10,756 nt of DNA from Cyanobium sp. (GTDB lineage: Bacteria; Cyanobacteriota; Cyanobacteriia; PCC-6307; Cyanobiaceae): NCBI GenBank assembly GCA_014191535.1, contig BJHC01000028.1, forward strand, positions 1-10,756, given 5' to 3'. The stretch's first letter is position 1; each line of letters opens with the position of its first letter. A program made the position numbers and the translations under genes. A model generated the notes under the pieces. The model made no database searches. It was given only the letters and a program-made list of their open reading frames with translations, and was not told where the DNA came from. Positions 8,941-10,756 of this stretch are shown here, piece after piece.

Positions 8941-8955
8941 TTGGCCCAGGGCCAA
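8941..8955. repeat. 15-base palindrome in the rpsL leader
   Basis: TTGGCCC and GGGCCAA flank a single central base, giving perfect dyad symmetry. It lies 33 bases before the rpsL ATG. Its near-zero loop makes a DNA-binding operator more likely than an RNA hairpin, because an RNA stem would have to open several pairs to form a loop. No known regulator site was recognised. Confidence 0.45.
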
Positions 8956-8959
8956 TGCG

Positions 8960-8975
8960 GGTCGGCGGACCGACC
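8960..8975 (-). other. GGTCGG/CCGACC stem-loop in the rpsL leader
   Basis: GGTCGG (8960-8965) pairs with CCGACC (8970-8975) around a 4-base loop, 52 bases before the rpsL start. On the minus strand AAAA precedes it and no U-tract follows. On the plus strand GTTTT follows, but no plus-strand gene lies nearby to need terminating. The str promoter was not identified: the 88-base gap shows TTGTCG as a possible -35 but no matching -10. Confidence 0.45.
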
Positions 8976-8995
8976 GTTTTCGACAATCCGCCACA

Positions 8996-9364
8996 TTACT
9001 TTGTCGCCGGCACCCCTTCCGCCACCGGCTCCGGGGTGGGGCTGAACGAGGCGCCGCAGGCGCAGATGCGCAGGGGCTGGTGGCTGCGGATCAGGAATCC
9101 ACCACCGCTGAGATCGCCCCGGTAATCCAGCTCCAGGGCCGTGAGCCTGGCGCTCTGGTCAGCGGGGGCGAACAGGGTGATGCCGTCGGCGCGGGCCACC
9201 GGTTCCCCCGCCAACCGCCCGGGGCGGATGCGGATCACCCAGCGCTCGCATTGGCCGTCCACCAGGTCGAGATGCATCATCCCGGGGGTGCCCGCCACGG
9301 CCGCCTGGCGCCCCAGTTCGGCGGCGGCGGCGGCCGTCAGTTGCAGGCCATGGCCCTTGGGCAT
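8996..9364 (-). CDS. HesB/IscA/SufA-like (A-type) iron-sulfur carrier family protein
   Basis: A 122-residue protein with the features of the A-type Fe-S carrier fold: a predicted N-terminal helix ([12 protein letters not shown]), Cys39 in DGQCERW, then [12 protein letters not shown] (81-92) and the C-terminal CACG motif with Cys101 and Cys103. The three cysteines are spaced nearly as in E. coli IscA (Cys35, Cys99, Cys101). The surroundings of the first cysteine are degenerate, lacking the usual GCSG, so it is a diverged family member; cluster binding is plausible, not shown. Such proteins pass Fe-S clusters to client enzymes in the cytoplasm. The ATG at 9362-9364 lies 29 bases after the upstream glycosidase-like gene and has no Shine-Dalgarno sequence. 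The gene ends 88 bases before rpsL, so it may share transcription with either neighbour. Confidence 0.7.
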   Translation of the reverse strand: MPKGHGLQLTAAAAAELGRQAAVAGTPGMMHLDLVDGQCERWVIRIRPGRLAGEPVARADGITLFAPADQSARLTALELDYRGDLSGGGFLIRSHQPLRICACGASFSPTPEPVAEGVPATK

Positions 9365-9393
9365 CGCGGGGAAGGGGTCGCGGGCTCAGTTTG

Positions 9394-10756
9394 TCAGGGC
9401 CCCGGTTGGCGGGGCACCAGCCCCAGGCCGTTGTGCACCGCGGCCGCCACGCCGCGGCCCATCACCGTTTGCACGTTGGACACCACCAATCCGGTGGAGC
9501 TGCCGCCATCGAGGTTGAGGGCATCCACCAGCCCCTGCTGCCGCAGCAGCTGCGCCGTTTCCCAGAGCGTGGGCCCGGGCCCGTTCACCCCCTGCAGGGT
9601 GATCAGCCACAGCTGCCGGCCATCGCTGCCCACCACCGTGCGGGGTGCCCCCTGCTGCAGGAACCCCGGGGTGAAACCCTCCGCCGCGCCATTGAGCACC
9701 ACGCGGCCGTTCTGCAGCAGCAACGGCCCACCGCCCATCACATGCGGCTTGAGCCCCAGGGGGCTGCTGGAGCGGCTGCGCAGGCTGAGGCGATCGCCGG
9801 GCTGCCAGGGCACGTTGGCTCCCCCCCGCGCCACGATCAGCAGATCGCCGGCCGCCAGGGGGACGCCGTCGTTGAGCTCCCCGAGTTCGTAGCGCTGCTG
9901 CACGCTGCCGCCCCGCACCACCACACCCATTTCGGTGCCGGTGATCGCCTGGTAGCGCGGCCCCCAGTCGGCGGTGTAGCGGGCCAGCCCCTTCTGCACA
10001 TAGCCACTGTTGACGCTGGCGATCGGCCAGCGCTGTTGTTGGCTGTCCTCCACGCTCTCCTCCAGGCTGAGGCGATCGAACTGGGGCAGTTCACCGGCGC
10101 TCCAGCCGATGGCGCCACGGTTGAGGATCGGCCCCGAGAGCCAGCGCCCCTGCTCCCGCATCGCCCCCAACGGCAGGCGATTCACGCGGTTGAAGTAGCC
10201 GCCATTGATGGCGATCAGCGCCTGCTCCTGCCGGGCCAATTGGTTCAGGCTGCTCAGCCCCTGCATGCCGGAGGGGCGGTTGAGGGTGCGCAGCTCCAGC
10301 GGCACCTGGCGCGGATCGAGTTGCACGCTGTTCACCAGCAGCTGCTGGCCGCCGCTGCTCAGGATCTGGCGCTGCAGCTGCAGGCCCTGCGCCTGCAGGG
10401 CCTGCAGGCGTGGATCCCCTTGTGGGCGTGGGGGCTGCGCCGCATTCGGGGGCTCCCCCAGCGGTAGATCAAGCACCAGTCGCCAGGGGGAGGCCAGGCT
10501 TAGGCGTCGGGCGTCACCTGCCCGCAGGCTGAGCCAGCCCTGGGTGTCGCTGGGCTCGAGCCCCAGCGTCTGCAGCTGCCGCTGCTGCTCCGGGCTGCTG
10601 CGGATGGCCAACTGCAGCCGGCCATCGCCGCTCCGCACCAGGGCCGGTGCCGCCAGGTCGAGCACCACGCGCCGTAGCCCTAGGCCCTGGTCGCGGCTCC
10701 GGATCGAGAGCAGCTCGGCCGGGGGCAGCTGCAGCTGCAGGGTGCCCTGGCGGTGG
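9394..10756 (-). CDS. Phosphodiester glycosidase (NAGPA-like) domain protein with AMIN-like N-terminal part, 5' end outside window
   Basis: The frame has no stop from the TGA at 9394-9396 to the window edge, so the start is missing; a GTG at 10666-10668 is internal, since the 29 codons before it also look coding. 453 residues are visible (numbered from the edge). Residues about 1-100 contain two phrases, LRRVVLDL and WRLVLDLPLG, typical of the AMIN domain of periplasmic wall-associated proteins. A Gln/Leu/Pro-rich linker follows. The C-terminal part matches the domain named after N-acetylglucosamine-1-phosphodiester alpha-N-acetylglucosaminidase (PF09992): AINGGYF (182-188), PRTVVG (371-376), ALNLDGGSSTGLVV (412-425) and HNGLGLVPR (441-449). 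Proteins with this domain hydrolyse phosphodiester-linked sugars or act in the envelope and are usually exported, but no signal peptide can be seen here. The substrate is unknown. The A-type carrier-like gene follows 29 bases downstream on the same strand. Confidence 0.8.
   Translation of the reverse strand, partial: HRQGTLQLQLPPAELLSIRSRDQGLGLRRVVLDLAAPALVRSGDGRLQLAIRSSPEQQRQLQTLGLEPSDTQGWLSLRAGDARRLSLASPWRLVLDLPLGEPPNAAQPPRPQGDPRLQALQAQGLQLQRQILSSGGQQLLVNSVQLDPRQVPLELRTLNRPSGMQGLSSLNQLARQEQALIAINGGYFNRVNRLPLGAMREQGRWLSGPILNRGAIGWSAGELPQFDRLSLEESVEDSQQQRWPIASVNSGYVQKGLARYTADWGPRYQAITGTEMGVVVRGGSVQQRYELGELNDGVPLAAGDLLIVARGGANVPWQPGDRLSLRSRSSSPLGLKPHVMGGGPLLLQNGRVVLNGAAEGFTPGFLQQGAPRTVVGSDGRQLWLITLQGVNGPGPTLWETAQLLRQQGLVDALNLDGGSSTGLVVSNVQTVMGRGVAAAVHNGLGLVPRQPGP
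9790..9797. repeat. HIP1 octamer (GCGATCGC)
   Basis: A single copy of the highly iterated palindrome known from many cyanobacterial genomes lies inside the glycosidase-like gene. I noticed no other copy in the window. One copy is weak support for a cyanobacterial origin and has no local role that I can infer. Confidence 0.5.

Noticed and set aside
8908..8994. N-terminal extension of rpsL by 29 residues
   Set aside because: S12 starts at MPTIQQL throughout bacteria. The extra codons cover the palindromic leader and look non-coding.

Overview
The window looks like ordinary chromosome of a high-G+C cyanobacterium, most likely an alpha-cyanobacterium of the Cyanobium/Synechococcus type. This rests on five things: an RNase E tail followed directly by rnhB; a DUF1997 protein (a family of cyanobacteria and plants); a membrane-anchored methyltransferase closely resembling the cyanobacterial plastoquinone/tocopherol (MPBQ/MSBQ) enzyme; an rpsL-rpsG-fusA-tuf-rpsJ cluster with a 399-residue EF-Tu; and G+C-rich coding sequence almost throughout. 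The genus is inferred, not proven.

Layout: positions 1-867 (+) hold the 3' end of rne and then rnhB, four bases apart. A DUF1997 gene (872-1393, -) converges on rnhB with a 4-base gap inside a hairpin. pheA (1447-2280, +) diverges from DUF1997 across 53 bases. pheA then collides with a methyltransferase gene (2277-3242, -), and the two share a CTAG that gives a stop codon on each strand. The methyltransferase lies 4 bases downstream of a LON-domain gene (3247-3963, -). Upstream of that pair, a terminator (4031-4054, -) closes the large minus-strand translation cluster. Read in its own direction the cluster runs: phosphodiester-glycosidase-like gene (truncated by the window end), A-type Fe-S carrier-like gene, rpsL, rpsG, fusA, tuf, rpsJ.

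The str cluster supplies two small-subunit proteins of the decoding and head regions, both main elongation factors, and S10. Its spacers are short but structured: a 15-base palindrome and a stem-loop in front of rpsL, two stem-loops between rpsG and fusA, and three between tuf and rpsJ. RNase E and RNase HII act on RNA and RNA/DNA hybrids. pheA feeds phenylalanine synthesis, and the methyltransferase acts in the quinone/tocopherol pathway.

I saw no mobile element, CRISPR array, tRNA, rRNA, phage gene or defence system, and no gap longer than 300 bases lacks a gene. Nothing here is clearly a new biological system. The points most worth checking are the structured spacers of the str cluster, the Fe-S carrier-like gene beside rpsL, the uncharacterised AMIN-like/glycosidase protein, and the start-codon choices.
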